A stretch of 64,000 nucleotides of DNA, from contig NW_027420769.1 of assembly GCF_009905375.1 (NCBI RefSeq), positions 47,996-111,995 of the forward strand. The letters are read 5' to 3'. Below, in pieces: positions 22,778-35,589 of this stretch (position 1 is its first letter; each line of letters starts with the position of its first letter). The notes beneath the pieces were generated by a model that worked only from the letters and a program-made list of their open reading frames with translations, did not search any database and was not told the origin of the DNA. Both the position numbers and the translations under genes were made by a program. The stretch is from Apium graveolens (Eukaryota; Streptophyta; Magnoliopsida; Apiales; Apiaceae).

Positions 22778-22808
22778 CAAGGATTCCGTCCCGGAATCAA
22801 TTAGAAAA

Positions 22809-24942
22809 TTAGTGGGGATATCTATTCCTCATTGCGTCTTCAAGTTCCTAAGTTAACTCTTCGACATTTTGATTCCTCCACAAGATTCTAACCAGCTTCA
22901 CAGTCTTGTTCCTCAGCACTTGTTCTTTTTGGTCCATTATCCTTACTGGCTGATCAATGTAGGTCAGGTCTGGTTGTAAATCTACCTGCTCGTATTCTAT
23001 TACATGTCACACATCTGCATGGTACTTCCTTAACATGGACATGTGGAACACGTTGTGCACTTGTTGCAGATTAGGAGGCAAGGCGAGCTCGTAAGCTAGA
23101 GGTCCTATTCTCCTTAAAATTTAAAAGGGGCCTATGAATCTGGGACTCAGCTTCCCTTTCTTTCCAAATCTCATTACTCCTTTCCACGGAGATACCTTCA
23201 ACAGCACTGAATCCCCTACTTCATACACTCTATCTTTTTTGGTCTGGTCAGCGTACTTCTTTTGTCTGTCTTGAGTTGCTACCAGTCTCTTCCTGTTGAG
23301 TTCCACCATTTCTCTGGTTTACTGGACTAACTCGGGTCCTATTATCTTGTGTTCTCCAACTTCATCCCAAAATAGGGGAGAGCGACATCTCCTTCCGTAA
23401 AGAACTTTATACGGAGGCATTCCTATGCTAGCGTGATAGCTATTGTTGTAAGCAAATTCGATCAGGGGTAAGTGGTCATTCCAATTTCTTTTAAAGTCGA
23501 TGGCACACACTCGTAGCATATCTTCTAGGGTCTGAATAGTCCTTTCGCTTTGCCCATCAGTCTGGGGGTGGTAAGCGGTACTCATGTTTAGTCTGGTGCC
23601 TACACATTCTTGGAAGCTTCTCCAAAATCGGGAATTAACGTGTGGGTCTCGATCTGACACTATAGCTACAGGAACGCCGTGTTTCACTACAATTTCCTTC
23701 AAGTAAATATCCACCAACTTGTCTATGGTGTACCTTTCGTTGATTGGTAGGAAGTGTGCGGACTTGGTCAGTCTATCTATGATAACCCATATGGCGTCGT
23801 GATTGGTCTTTGTCCTTGGTAGGCCTGTCACAAAATCCATGGCTACATGCTCCCATTTCCATTCCGAAATTTTCAGGGGCCGTAATAGTCCACTAGGTCA
23901 CTGGTGTTCAGCCTTCACTCTATGGCACATCAAGCACTTGCTGACCCACTCTGCTACTTCTCTCTTCATGTTAGGCCACCAATAATATTCCTTAAGATCA
24001 CGGTACATCTTCGTACTTCCTGGGTGGATTGAATATCTGGAGTTGTGCCCTTCGTACAGCAGCTCGTCCTTTAACTCTTGCACATTTGGAATCCAAATTT
24101 GGGACGCATACCTCATAATCCCTTTCTCTTCCTTCTCCCATCTCACTTCCTCACCAGTCAATGTTCCTCTTTCTTCACTCATCTTCTTTTCCTGACATAC
24201 TCATATCTTTTTCGTCAGTTCCGGCACTAGCTTAATCTCAAATAATCCTTATGTCCCTTTACCGGTTACTCTCACGTCAATTTCCATTTTCTCAAATTCT
24301 TTAATTAATTCCTCAGATGTCATTATCATTTTGAGTCTTTCCTTCCTACTAAGGGCGTCAGCCACCACATTGGCTTTACCCGGGTGATACAAAATTTCAC
24401 AATCGTAGTCCTTAATCAACTCTAACCACCTCCTCTGTCTCATGTTCAGTTCTTTCTGAGTAGAAATATATTTGAGGCTCTTATGGTCTGTGTAAATCTC
24501 GCATTTCTCACCGTATAGGTAGTGTCTCCAAATTTTCAGGGCAAACACTATGGCTGTTAATTCTAGATCATGCGTCGGGTATCTGCTCTCATACTCCTTC
24601 AATTGTCGAGAGGCATACGCTATAACTTTTCCGTGCTGCATAAGCACACATCCTAATCCTTTATGTGATATGTCACTGTATATCACAAACTCACCCTTTC
24701 CATCGGAAAGAGCGAGCACTGGTGCTGACACCAGTCTCATTTTCAGTTCCTGAAAGCTTTCCTCACATTTCTCTGTCCATACAAACTTTTCTATCTTCCG
24801 GGTAAGTCTAGTCAATGGGTCGGCTATCTTAGAAAAGTCTTGCAAGAATCTCTGGTAATATCCTGCTAAACCCACAAAGCTCATAACCTATGTTGGGGTA
24901 GTTGGTCTTTCCCAGTTGGATACCGCAACTATCTTGGAAGGA
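22809..24942 (-). pseudogene. Tekay pol 3' half: end of RT, RNase H, integrase, chromodomain (copy A)
   Basis: Minus strand, from 24942 (end of [22 protein letters not shown]) to a stop at 22809. RNase H shows [18 protein letters not shown] and [10 protein letters not shown]. The integrase zinc domain has H..H and [11 protein letters not shown], and its catalytic core shows MDFVTGLP, VSDRDPHVNSRF and HPQTDGQSERT. The C-terminus resembles a plant chromodomain (VRILWRNQNVEEL), hence the Tekay/Del assignment. Stops at former Trp or Gln codons (after KAEHQ, GPELVQ, RFIGPF and VEELT) disable it. It breaks off at 24942, where SIRE begins; gag-protease lies beyond SIRE at 31439-33443. Confidence 0.88.
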
Positions 24943-25919
24943 CTTACTTTTGGTACAGATATATGTTGATGATATCATATTTGGTTCTACAAATGCCAAA
25001 CTCTGTGAGAGGTTTGCAAAGCTAATGCAGTCAAGATATCAAATGAGTATGATGGGAGAACTTAGTTTTTTTCTGGGCCTTCAAGTCAAGCAAAAAGAAG
25101 AAGGTACTTTTATATGTCAATCCAAGTACACCAGAAATTTTTTGAAGAAATTTGGAATGCAAGATTCTTCAACTACATCCACTCCCATGGCCACTGCAAC
25201 CAAGTTAGATAAAAGATACTGGCTCACCAGTAGATATTACTAACTATAGAGGTATGATTGGTTCTTTACTCTATTTAACTGCAAATAGACCTGATATCAT
25301 GTACGCTACCTATCTTTGTGCAAGATTTCAGGTTGATCCAAGAGAACCTCACTTGATAGTTGTGAAAAGAATTTTCAAGTACCTTAAGGGTATAGCTGAT
25401 CTGGGATTGTGGTATCCAAGAGAATCAGATTTTAAGCTAATAGGTTACTCAGATGCAGATTTTGCATGATACAAAATAGACAGGAAAAATACTAGTGGAA
25501 GCTGCCAATTTCATGGAGGCAGATTGGTTTCTTGGTTTAGCAAGAAACAGAAGTCAATTTCCACATCAACTGCAGAAGCAGATTATATTGCTGCAGGAAG
25601 ATGTTGTGCACAGATTCTTTGGATGAAGAATCAGATACTGGATTATGGGTTAGAATTTTCTAAAATTCCTATTTACTGTGATAATCAAAGTGTTATTGCT
25701 ATGACAGGTAATCCAGTTCAACACTCAATGATAAAGCACATCAGAATTAGGTACCATTTCATAAGGGAACATGTGATGGAAGGTACAATGGAATTGTATT
25801 TTGTTCCAACAGATCAACAACTAGCAGATATCTTCACCAAACCACTATGTGAAGCTACTTTTACAAGACTGGTAAATGAACTTGATATGGTTTCAGGTTC
25901 TTTCTCTAAATCTGCTTAG
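24943..25919 (+). pseudogene. SIRE RT (C-terminal) and RNase H
   Basis: Begins at the catalytic strand LLLVQIYVDDIIFGSTN and goes on through FFLGLQVKQ. RNase H shows YSDADFA, STAEADYIAAG, YCDNQSVIA and DQQLADIFTKPL, ending at TAG 25917-25919. A frameshift lies at about 25215-25240 and an in-frame TGA follows DADFA at 25467. N-terminal RT, integrase, protease and gag are absent. Confidence 0.88.
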
Positions 25920-27959
25920 TTTTTGTTCTCATGCATCAGACTTTATTATCAGTGTTTACAGATTGTCTTATCTTCATGAAATCTGTTCTTTTATTAAAAT
26001 TCATTAAATACTGATTGTTATCTGATGTGGATCTTTAAACTCTGATAGTGTTTTGAATGATTTGTGACTATTCAATCCAATGAGGATAATTGTGCTAGAC
26101 GCTGACCTAGTAGTCTTTAACATACTAGAAATCCCATGTTTGAATTAGTTATTTATGTGGAAACTCATTAACAGAAGCAAATTCTGATTTTGAGCTTAGT
26201 CAAGTTTACTTTGTGTATCTTATTACTAAGTCAAAAACTAGATTCTTGCTTCTTATCTGTCAAATTCTGATGTCAATAAATCTTAAGGATGAACTAAATG
26301 TTGATAAGCCTCACTTATCAAAAGAAAAGAAAAGAAAGAAAATAAAAGTCAGGTACTCCTTTGAGATCTAGAGTAAATATGTGGGAGGGAAGACCCAAGT
26401 GCATTGCTGGTATTAAGTAATATGCATTAGAAAAGCAAATAAATTTTCTTGGTGACTTTTCACATTCTCTGATTACTGGAGAAATACTATGACAACAGCA
26501 TAAATTCTGATAAGCAATCGTGACTCACTTACACTGAGAAGTCACTGTAAAAAGGAATTTCAAAAGATGCATAAAATGAGCAAAAATAGTTGAGGTGGAC
26601 TCTTGCATAAATTTGTTCTATAGTAGACTTCATGATTGTTGACAGATTTTAAGCACTTTTCTTAGTTATGCCTTATTTCTAAGATGTACTGAAGTTTATC
26701 AGACTTTAATCTTTATCTGATATTCTGCTGAATGCACACACTTTCACTCCATATGAATGATGAAAATTACTGTGGTGATTAAGTTGTTTTTGAAAAACAG
26801 TTAAGTGTCACTTGCATAAATTCTAAGGACAAGTTCTGATGGAAGTTCTGATGATTAAACTCTGGAGAAAACAAGTCAGTATTTGTATGAAGAATCACAG
26901 AAAAAGATATTCACTTTTTGAGTTCAGAAGCCATATTCTGATGACTATTAAAATCTGATATAAGTTTAAGTTCTGATATTAAATCCTGATGGAATCTTTG
27001 ATGCTTACGTGGCATTATTCTTTACTTGACTTATTTGTGGTAAAAACTGAAACAGTCATATTTAAATCAGAATATATGTGGGTAAGATAAAAACAGTCAT
27101 AATCATTATGGGTTAGTGGTAAACGTGTTTGTCTTGAAAAACTGCATGTGCGCAGTAATTATTGTTTATTTCTTATGCCCATTAACTCCTGCTTTTACTT
27201 TTTACTGACTGTTATTATTACACATTGGTCTAGGGAGATGAGGCATCATTATGTTTTACTCTTAATCGTTAAACAGTCCTCGCGTCCCTTGGTATTCCAT
27301 TGGCTATTTAAATCGACAATTCATCTCAGCCAAATCATCTTCTATTTTCTCACAAACTCACTCTCTCTTTTAATTCTCATCATTTTTCTTCTTCATAAAC
27401 AAAAATGGTTCTTTTCAATTTGTTCATGAACTATGAAACTTTTAATATAGAGTTAAGTTATGATGACTGGCAACAGGAGTGGCATGTCACCGCCATTTCT
27501 AAAGAGCTCTGGAACTCTGTTCCATAAAAGGTTCACACAAACCTTTTGTTCTTTTCGATGGACTACCAGCTTCATCTTGATCAATTGGAAGAAGAAAGGA
27601 GAGAGGCTCTCCTTCAGCAAGAACGGATCATCCGTCTTACAGGGCTCTTTGCCAACAGCAGGAGGAACTAGTCGATAGGTTTTCTTAGACTAGGACTAAG
27701 GTTGTTGATGTTAAGATTCTTAGACTAGGACTATCTTGTAATTTTTGCATGTAATCTATAAATTTCATGATATGTACTCGTTTGATATATTAATGAAATT
27801 TCCCTTAATTGCAAGATTTAGTCTCTGTTTCTCTCATATTATGTGACTGTGCATGTTCTAATTATAATTTGTTAATCTTTACTTCATCTATTTGAACTTT
27901 ATCCTTTGATGAATGTTTTGATTAAAATTATGGTCAATAATAAATTGTGATGATTTGAG
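25920..27959 (+). other. SIRE inter-ORF region with small ORF and promoter-like segment
   Basis: Mostly non-coding. It has many repeats of a TTCTGAT/TCTGAT-type motif shared with the env-like ORF. A TATA-like TATTTAAAT at 27305-27313 is followed by a pyrimidine-rich leader and an ATG at 27405. A 40-residue frame from there (27405-27527, WQQEWHVTAISKELW) stops at TAA. A Glu/Leu/Gln-rich stretch continues in another frame (LDQLEEERREALLQQERIIR, about 27570-27635). The leader and ORF could be a remnant of an internally promoted reading frame. Confidence 0.45.
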
Positions 27960-30706
27960 AAATAGTTGAAGCACGGATTCATGCATCAGAACCTGTGATA
28001 GTTGGAGCTGAGAATGTTACCTCTCAGAAAGAAACTGCAGCTCAAAGTTCTGATACTTTGAAAAAGCAATCTGTAAGTTCTGAAGGTGCTAAAGCAACTC
28101 CTTCACTCTCAAGGAGACTAAAGAAAATGAGGGCAGAAAGGTACAAGGCCAAGCCTATATCTTAGGATTCAACTGAAGCTGAGGAAGGGAATCAGGCATC
28201 TCTGATCTCACAAGAACCAATTATCATTGAAGCCCATCCAGCTCAAGCCAAAGACACTGCTACTGATATAGTTATAACCCCTCATGTCTCTCCTATTAAA
28301 GCTACAGATGATGCTAAAGAACAAACTAAAAACTCTGAGATAGATATTCACAATTTGAATATACCAAATGTTCTTTATCTGGAAGCTCCATCTACAGAAG
28401 CTCAGCAATCTCCAACTCATTTTGCAATTTTAAATGCTGAGATACCATCTACATCAACCACACCAGCTCTGGAGATAAATTCTGATGTTCAGAATTTAAA
28501 TGAAGCTGTTCCTGAATCTCCAGTTGCTTCACATACTGTTGTGCTTTCAGAACATAATGAGTCTTCCTCAAGTTCTGAAGACAATGTTTCTGTTGAGACT
28601 CCAGTTCCCATTCTGGGAAAGGAAGAATTGGTGAAGAAATTTGTTGAAAAGGAAGCACCTATTCCTTGGGAGGATACTCACAGAGGTGTGGAGTGGACCA
28701 AGAAGTGGAATGACACTGATTTTATTCCAAGTTCTAACATTCTGACAGAGCATATTGCTAAAGCTGATGAGTTGCTCACAAATGCTGATTTGAAGACACA
28801 ACTCAAGATCACTGTTCTATCTACCAAACATCTTCAAGGTCTACATTCTTCTACTCATGAGAAGGTTGATACACTAAAGGAACATGCTGATAAGCTAGAT
28901 CTACAGCTTCAGCTTGACAAGAATAGATATATCAAACCTACTCTTGAGAAAATTGAAGCCATTGAGAAGATTCAAGAGAAGCAACATGCCCAAATTGATG
29001 AGGTCCTGGCTAACCAAGTTTCTCAGAAAGCTCAATTGGAAGAAATCCAATCTTCAGTTGAACTTCTTCTTTCTCTCTTACTTTCTGATGATGCCAAAAA
29101 GGGGGAGAAGGTAGTTAAGTCCAAATGCTAACCTACTGAAATACTGAAGAAAAAGGATGATAAAGGTGATGACCAGGGAAACTCTGATAAGAGTAAAGGT
29201 CAAGGAAAAGTTCAAGGAAAATCTTCTACACAGAACAAGTCAAGTTCTGATGCTGTGAATGCTAAAAGTCTGAAGTCAAGTTCTGATAAACAAAGTCTGA
29301 TGTCAAGTTCTGATATTCTGATTCAGTCAGGATCTAAAGACTCTCAGAAGTTTTTACAAACTCTGAAGCTAAAGGGGAAGCAGACTACTGTTTATTACAA
29401 AAATCCTAAAATCCAGACACTTGATGAGGAGATAGCTAGAAGATTATTTCTGAAACAAAATCCAGAATTGGATTTGGAAACTCTCAAGGAGGAAGAAGCT
29501 AGATTTGCAGCTGAGAAGACAAATCTTAAGTCTAAAGCTTCTGATACAAAGAAACCTCCAAGGCCTAAGGAAAAAGGCATTGTGGTCAGGGAAAAGTCAA
29601 ATTCTAAGACTTCAAAGTCCAATACTAGATCACAAACTGAGATTGATCCTAAGTCAAAAGGAAAAGAAAAGGTTAGTGAACCTTTAAAGATTAAGAAAAA
29701 GATAAGTTCTTCCATTCCAGTCTATCAAACTACAATGCATGATGATAATTTGATAGAAGATGAAACTGTTCAAATTCTGAAGAGAAGAAAGATAATTGAA
29801 GAATCTAAAATAACCTCTGACACTGCTCAAGTTGTTCAGAATGAAGAACAGCAAGCTACAGAAGAAATAACAAATTCTGATCAAGTTAATTTGGAAAAGA
29901 TGACAATTGCTGATAAGAAGAAGTTGTTATGGAAGAAAGCTACTCCAGTTGAACCAAAATCCAATCTCTTGATGAATCAACTTGCAAAATTTGGATTGAG
30001 ATCCAAGCAACCTAGAGAAAAAGCTGGATTAGGTTCTGATGAAGAGAAGATACAAGCAGGAGTAGAAGTTACTCTAACAGATCCTTTCATGTTGATAGAC
30101 AAACCATATGAACAAATCAAACAAAAGCACCTTGACAAAGTGTTGTCTGCTCAAATCGTGATAGATGCTCATGATAAGGATAATCTAAAGGAGAAATTGA
30201 TTTTATTTCTCTATGATGGATTAACTTACAGACTAGTTGATACTGATGTGCTAAAGAAGTCTGTCAGAGAACTTCAACATATTCACTATCTTCTGGAAGT
30301 AAAATCTGATGTTACAAGAAGATGGTCAGAATACATTTTGAAGGCTATAAGAGATCTATTCAGAATATCTGGAACAAAGACTTCTCAGTATGTACCAATG
30401 ATTACTGAAGGTGATGGAAGAGAAATTCCTATGCTGAAGAATTCTGCTAAGGTAGAAGTTATTCTGAAAGGAAAATGCTTATGTTATAATGAAAACTCTT
30501 CACATCCTAGAGTTATCAGACTTGGTGATGGACTTGAAAGAACATCAATTCAAGCTCTCAGAACAGCCAATTGTCAAATTGGTGATAGTAAAGATGAAGA
30601 ACTGATGCAGGTTAAAGCACAGTTAGTTGAATTTTTTAGGAAAGCAGAAGATAAGCTAGTAAGAGATTTTGTTAAGAATCATTATGGATTCAAATTGTTC
30701 CAGTGA
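27960..30706 (+). pseudogene. SIRE env-like ORF
   Basis: One frame spans this region, broken only by TAG at 28163 and TAA at 29129. The product would be about 900 residues. The N-terminal part is Ser/Thr/Glu-rich and low in complexity. A helical charged part follows (EKIEAIEKIQEKQHAQIDEV), then a Lys/Ser-rich linker, then a better-folded C-terminal domain (from about 30060: VEVTLTDPFMLIDKPYEQI, then RRWSEYILKAIRDLF). I see no signal peptide or convincing membrane segment, so 'env-like' is positional, as in other SIRE elements. Its last codons also open the window at position 1. Confidence 0.7.
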
Positions 30707-30843
30707 AGTTGGTAAAGCTATAAGGACTGTAAGTTGTAGTTAATAGTCTTATTAAACTCTTATTGCATTTGAACTTAAATGTTTTTGACATCATCAAATC
30801 TATTAACTTGTATATTTTGTACAATTTATAAGTTGGGGGAGAT

Positions 30844-31438
30844 TGTTAGATATATTTGAGATGTCATGTCTAATATATTTCATGTTTAGTTTTCAGATCT
30901 TAACAAACAGGAAATATCAGTACTTACTGGAATCAGTATTTACTGGAAGTCAGAACTTAAGGATATCAGAACTTAGATTATCAGAAGATAAATATCAGAA
31001 GATGAATATCAGAACTTAAGTACGGTAGGACTAACAGTTAAGGAAGGAAGCTGATTTACAGGAAAGAAGATCAAGACTAATACAAAAAGAAGATATGCAT
31101 GGAAAGAGTTAGAGGACTGAAAGAATTGTATAAGATATCTGACTGATATATTTTGGGAGACAGAATAATATTCCATATCAGTTAGAAGTTATCTTGTAAC
31201 TGTGTACCATATAAACACAGACATAGGTTTACACTATATGTGTTATCATTATCGAGAAGATCATACATTGTAACCTAGCAGCTCTCGTGATATTTGTTCA
31301 TCACTAAGAGAGAACAGTTCCATTGTAATAGAGTTTATTATATTGAATATATTTGTTTACTGTTACTTGTGTTCGAAATCGATTTGATTGTATTCTACAC
31401 TGTATTCAACCCCTTCTACAGTGTTGTGTGACCTAACA
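30844..31438 (+). repeat. SIRE 3' LTR (second block)
   Basis: A 595-bp LTR, TGTTAG to CTAACA, after a TTGGGGGAGAT purine tract (30833-30843). It is nearly identical to 171-764; the few differences are one- or two-base gaps (for example TATATTT versus TATTTT at the start). Confidence 0.82.
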
Positions 31439-33443
31439 TACGGTCGCCCTTTTTCTTTACAAACAGTACTGGCGCTCCCCATGGCGACACACTGGGTCTT
31501 ATCATTCCATTATCTGATAATTCTTGCAGTTAAGAAGTTAATTCCTTCATCTCAACCGGGGCTAGCCTATAAGGGGCCGTGGACACTGGTTTTGTCCCTA
31601 GTGCTAATTCTATGGCAAATTCTATTTCTCTGTCGAGTGGAAATCCTGGTAAGTTCTCTGGAAACACATCCTCGAATTCATTCACTATGGGTATGTCCTG
31701 TATGTTAGGAACTTCCTTCTTAGTATCCATCACATAAGCCAAATAGGCCTCGTTACCTTTTCTTAACAATCTTTTTGCCTGTAGTATGGTCAAAAATTTC
31801 TGGGTTTGTCGTTGACCTCTAAACACTACTTCTTTTCCATTTTGCACTCTTATCTTCACCCTCTTCCGCTCATAATTTATTTGCGCTCCATTACTGGATA
31901 ACCAATCCATTCCTAAGATTACATCAAATTCTCCTAACACAAATGGGATTAGGTCAACCTCAAAGACCTTCCCTTCTAATTTCAACTCACATTTGGGGTG
32001 TACTTGATTCACATGAATTATTTCTTTGTTTGTTATTTCCACTTGTAATACCTCACGTAAGGGTATGGCGTTAAGTTTTAATTTTTTAGCAAAATCTTGA
32101 GATATAAATGACTTAGTTGCTCCAGAATCAAATAGGACATTTGCATGTTCGGAATTTAACAGAAGGGTACCTGCTATCACGTCCGTGTTTCGGACAGCAT
32201 CCTGAACGGTCATGTTAAAGGTCCTAGTAGCTGGGGGTCGGTTGGATACAGCTCTGCTCATCCCTGAGGCTGGGGGCTTCAATGTCAGGCAATCCTTCCT
32301 CATGTGTCCTACTTTCCCATATTGGAAATATGTCACGCTGGGTTGGTTGTAGTTGTTAGAAAGGTATCCGATTTGACCACACTTATAGCATTTCAAAGGG
32401 GCTCTCGCCTGGCTGCACACTCTAAGGTGTCGCCTCTTACAGGTTTGATACTCCGGTATTGGGGCGCGGGGTTGGCTATGAAATGTTGCCCTAGATTGTC
32501 CGTCGCCCTGGCCAACACTCTCACTTGGGGCCTTTCTGAATCCGGGGTCGTGCACAGGTTGGGACACCACTCCCCTGACGAACCTGCTTGGAAGGATCCT
32601 GTTCCCGGTTCCTCCTCCTTGGCTTCCTATCTTCCTCTTTCTATTTTCCTTTTCCTTCAAACTTTGTTCACTGCCAGCTTCAATAATCGAGGCTTTCTGC
32701 ACTAAGGTGGCATAATCTGTCAGCTCTAGTACTGCCACTCGGTTCTGGATCCACTGTTTTAGACCAAGCTGAAACCTTCACGCTTTCTTCTCTTCGGTAT
32801 TCAGGAACTCAGGCACGAATCTTGACAGCTCGGTGAACTTGGCCTCATACTATGCCACAATAATCTTATCCTGTTTCAACTCTAGAAACTTAATCTCCAT
32901 ATGAGTTTCCATAAACCTAGGGAAATACTTGTCTAAGAACAGTCGGGTAAATCTATCCCATGGAATCACAACATCAGTCTCGAAGTTTCGTTTGGACTCC
33001 CACCAGTAATTAGCTTCTCCTTTCAGCATGTAAGAAGCAAAAATGGTCATGTATCGTTCTTCCACACTTAGTATCTCGAAGGACTTTTCTATTTCCTTGA
33101 GCCAGGCCCGTGCTTCAACGAGGTCGGCAGAACCTAGAAACTCTGGAGGTTTGAGGGATTTGAATGCCCTGAAGGCAGTGGCTGCAGTCTGTTGGGCAGC
33201 ATGCGGCTGTGGCGGAATGGGCTGTTGGTTCAGGTTTGCTCTTAAAAGTTCCATAAAATCATTCATGGGGTTCCCTCCCTGATGGGTATCCTCAGCCTCT
33301 TCTTCTACATATTCTTCCTCATCATATTCAGTATAGTCTAGGTCTTCTTCACTTTCCTCATTTACTACAGGGTCAGGTTCATTCTGTTGTTGGTTAACAG
33401 ATTATGCGGGCTATGCCCTGGTTCCTCTTCTACGAAGTGACAT
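31439..33443 (-). pseudogene. Tekay gag-protease and start of RT (second block)
   Basis: Better preserved than the copy at 765-2767. One frame of 402 codons (32738-31530) covers the zinc knuckles, the protease (LFDSGATKSFISQDF) and the link to RT. The capsid part is open at 33266-32850 (MLKGEANYWWESKRNF). Shared lesions: TAG after KIIVA, the damaged zinc-knuckle residues, and a stop after MKELTS. Here the gag N-terminus has its own small gaps near 33400-33425. RT breaks off at 31439 where the SIRE LTR starts and resumes at 24942. Confidence 0.87.
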
Positions 33444-34080
33444 TGTTCTGATAATGAAAATTTATCAATATAGTTGCAATAATTTTACCATTGGATTAAT
33501 TTATTCATATGTAAGCATGTCATTTATTATCTAGCATGTTTTTATCAAGTGCAATAATATGAAAATTAATTTCTTAATAACTGCTAGATATATATACCAT
33601 AGGGTCTCCCAATTATATTTTGGGGACAAAACGACTATCGAGTTCATACATGGCATGATTATAATGCATCATTACTTATTCTGAATACTGAAATACAAAT
33701 ACATAAGTCGTGCACCCTGAAGGGCTAGGAACGCTATCTACTACCAGCTATCCTATCAAAATTGGTGACAAGTCACCCAGCCTTCTTCAAGATCCATAAA
33801 TAGTCACTAGTCCCTCAGTCACTGTCACTGCGCGTGAGGTCACACACCCTCATCATCACTCCTGCCAACATCAGCTCTGCGTCAACTACCGGGATGTATG
33901 CTCCAACCGCCGTCATCCTCATCTGAACCCGGGTATTTACATCCTTCAGATTATTCTAGCATTTCTTCTGGAATGTCATTAGACATCCGGAGTCTATAGA
34001 GTTCTTCAACGAGTTGCATCAAAGGAATTATCATTTGTAGTTAATCCAAAGTGTTCAAAAAGAAAAAAAAAATAATACTC
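33444..34080 (-). other. Tekay 5' leader remnant (second block)
   Basis: Equivalent of 2768-3400, with the P boundary at 33934. It is non-coding apart from a short minus-strand frame. No 5' LTR or primer site is seen before pseudouridine synthase upstream sequence begins. The right limit is approximate. Confidence 0.4.
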
Positions 34081-34308
34081 TTGGACGCAGCTAGTGACTA
34101 TATTTATAGTGATCAATTAAAACCTAATTTATAGGGTATTCTAGTAATTTTTAGCACATATTTATTATTTTTACAACTTAAATATACATATATGAGTTAT
34201 ATTTGAGGTAAAATTTAACTATAGGACATATAAATAGTTTTGAAATAAAATGGGATATATTTATAAAGTGACCCCTAAATTTGGGACATATTACACAAAT
34301 TTCCTTTA

Positions 34309-34448
34309 TTTTTATATTACATTCAAATATTTTAAATTATTACTTAAAATTTAACGATTATTATTTACAATATCAAATCGATAAATCAATCAAATATAAC
34401 TTATTTTACATCTAATAGTGTAATATAATTTTAATAAAAGATATTTAA
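34309..34448. repeat. 140-bp direct repeat, unit 1 (copy B)
   Basis: Counterpart of 3633-3772, upstream of pseudouridine synthase exon 1. Its partner unit is 34537-34676. Confidence 0.8.
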
Positions 34449-34536
34449 TGTGCAATTTCAGTCCATCGTTTCATCTTTTCTCCTTCCTTCTTCCAATTTA
34501 GCTGAACGCACTTCACTTCGGCATTATTGCAATTAT

Positions 34537-34676
34537 TTTTTATATTGCATTCAAATATTCTTAATTATTACTTAAAATTTAACAATTATTATTTACAATA
34601 ACAAATTGATAAATCAATCAAATATAACTTATTTTACTTCTAATAGTTCAATATAATTTTTAATAAAGAATATTTA
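34537..34676. repeat. 140-bp direct repeat, unit 2 (copy B)
   Basis: Counterpart of 3861-3999. It has one-base gains in A and T runs relative to copy A. Confidence 0.8.
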
Positions 34677-35589
34677 AAATATTATATATTTTATATAAAA
34701 ATCAGATTTTTATTTAGACTTCTTAAAATGCTAAACTTTTATCCAGGTCTAAACTAAACTTTATCTGGGATTTTTCGAATTTCACACTGAGAAAAAATAA
34801 TTAAGGCCCTCGCCGGGCTGGACTTTTTTCTTGATGGGCTTTTTTTGTAGTTTTTTTCCGTATCGGCCGGAATTTTGGTCCTCTATTCCGGAACAACAGT
34901 GAAATGCGGACAATCGGAGAACCCTGGCCGGAATTAAACGACGGCCTCTTCTATTCCGATCGCGTCCGACCCTCTGATTCTGGTATTTTATATCTATGTA
35001 ACTATTTTCTATTTTCTCTTACACAAAATAAATTTGTGTAATCATTATTCTAACTCACTACATTATATAAACAGGTCTCACACTTATTCATTTTTACTCC
35101 ACCAAGTACAAGAGTTCAGCTCCTTTGCAAGGATAATCCACTTTATCACTATACTTATCTTCTTTTTTAAAATTACAATTGAGTTTATTTTCTCGGGTGA
35201 ACGAGAGTCGAAACCAGAACTAGTGACATTGTGACAACAATAGAGAAACCCTTACGAATTGACCCACAGAAAGTAGTGTTTATAAGCTTCAGATTTTGCA
35301 ATTAAAGTTGTTGTTCCATATATTGATATTGTATGAGTTTTGGAATTGTTGTAGCTTTATAGTTAGTAGTATCTCGCGTAATTTATAAGTTGTCTAGATG
35401 TTGCGAATTTTGTTTGAAATTTAAGCGTCTGGTTTGCTTTATTTATAATTAGTTCTGTTAACTGTTGCAAAGGTGCTCCTGCCTTCTGCTACGATAGAGT
35501 TCAATTCGTAACTCTTATCTCCCCTATGATTGAAACTTTATCAACTACAGAAATATGTTGAATAATACTAATGCATTAGGGTATATAGC

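Larger units (their letters stand above)
3258..24900. repeat. Segmental duplication unit P, copy A
   Basis: This 21.6-kb block recurs at 33934-55510 and, cut by the window end, at 56236-64000. The order of contents is identical: Tekay leader, pseudouridine synthase exons with an intronic Copia element, cyclin fragment, hypothetical ORF, 450-bp direct repeats, Tekay LTR and Tekay integrase half. The left edge is where A/B and C stop matching: ACCCGGG versus ACATGC before the shared TATTTACATCC. The right edge is where A and B diverge after TGTTGGGGTA. Differences seen by eye are mostly one-base indels. Copy A has about eleven such indels inside its Copia element that copies B and C lack. Confidence 0.93.
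24943..31438 (+). mobile_element. SIRE/Maximus-like Ty1/copia, 5'-truncated, nested in Tekay
   Basis: Contains the RT/RNase H end of pol (24943-25919), a 2-kb gap, an env-like reading frame (27960-30706), a polypurine tract and the 3' LTR (30844-31438). An extra long ORF between pol and the 3' LTR is typical of the SIRE clade. The element lies opposite to Tekay and splits its RT. Tekay resumes right of the LTR at [13 protein letters not shown] and left of 24943 at SNWERPTT. The 5' LTR, gag, protease and integrase of SIRE, plus the middle of the Tekay RT, are missing. A deletion therefore spanned both elements after insertion. Confidence 0.8.

Noticed and set aside
20988..22812. Several 60-90 codon ORFs in the Tekay LTR
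   Set aside because: AT-rich open frames without motifs; they lie within the inferred LTR and show no family similarity.
28355..30706. Long plus-strand ORFs considered as a separate gag gene or a host gene
   Set aside because: Position between RNase H and the polypurine tract plus LTR of the same strand fits a SIRE env-like frame; there is no zinc knuckle or capsid motif.
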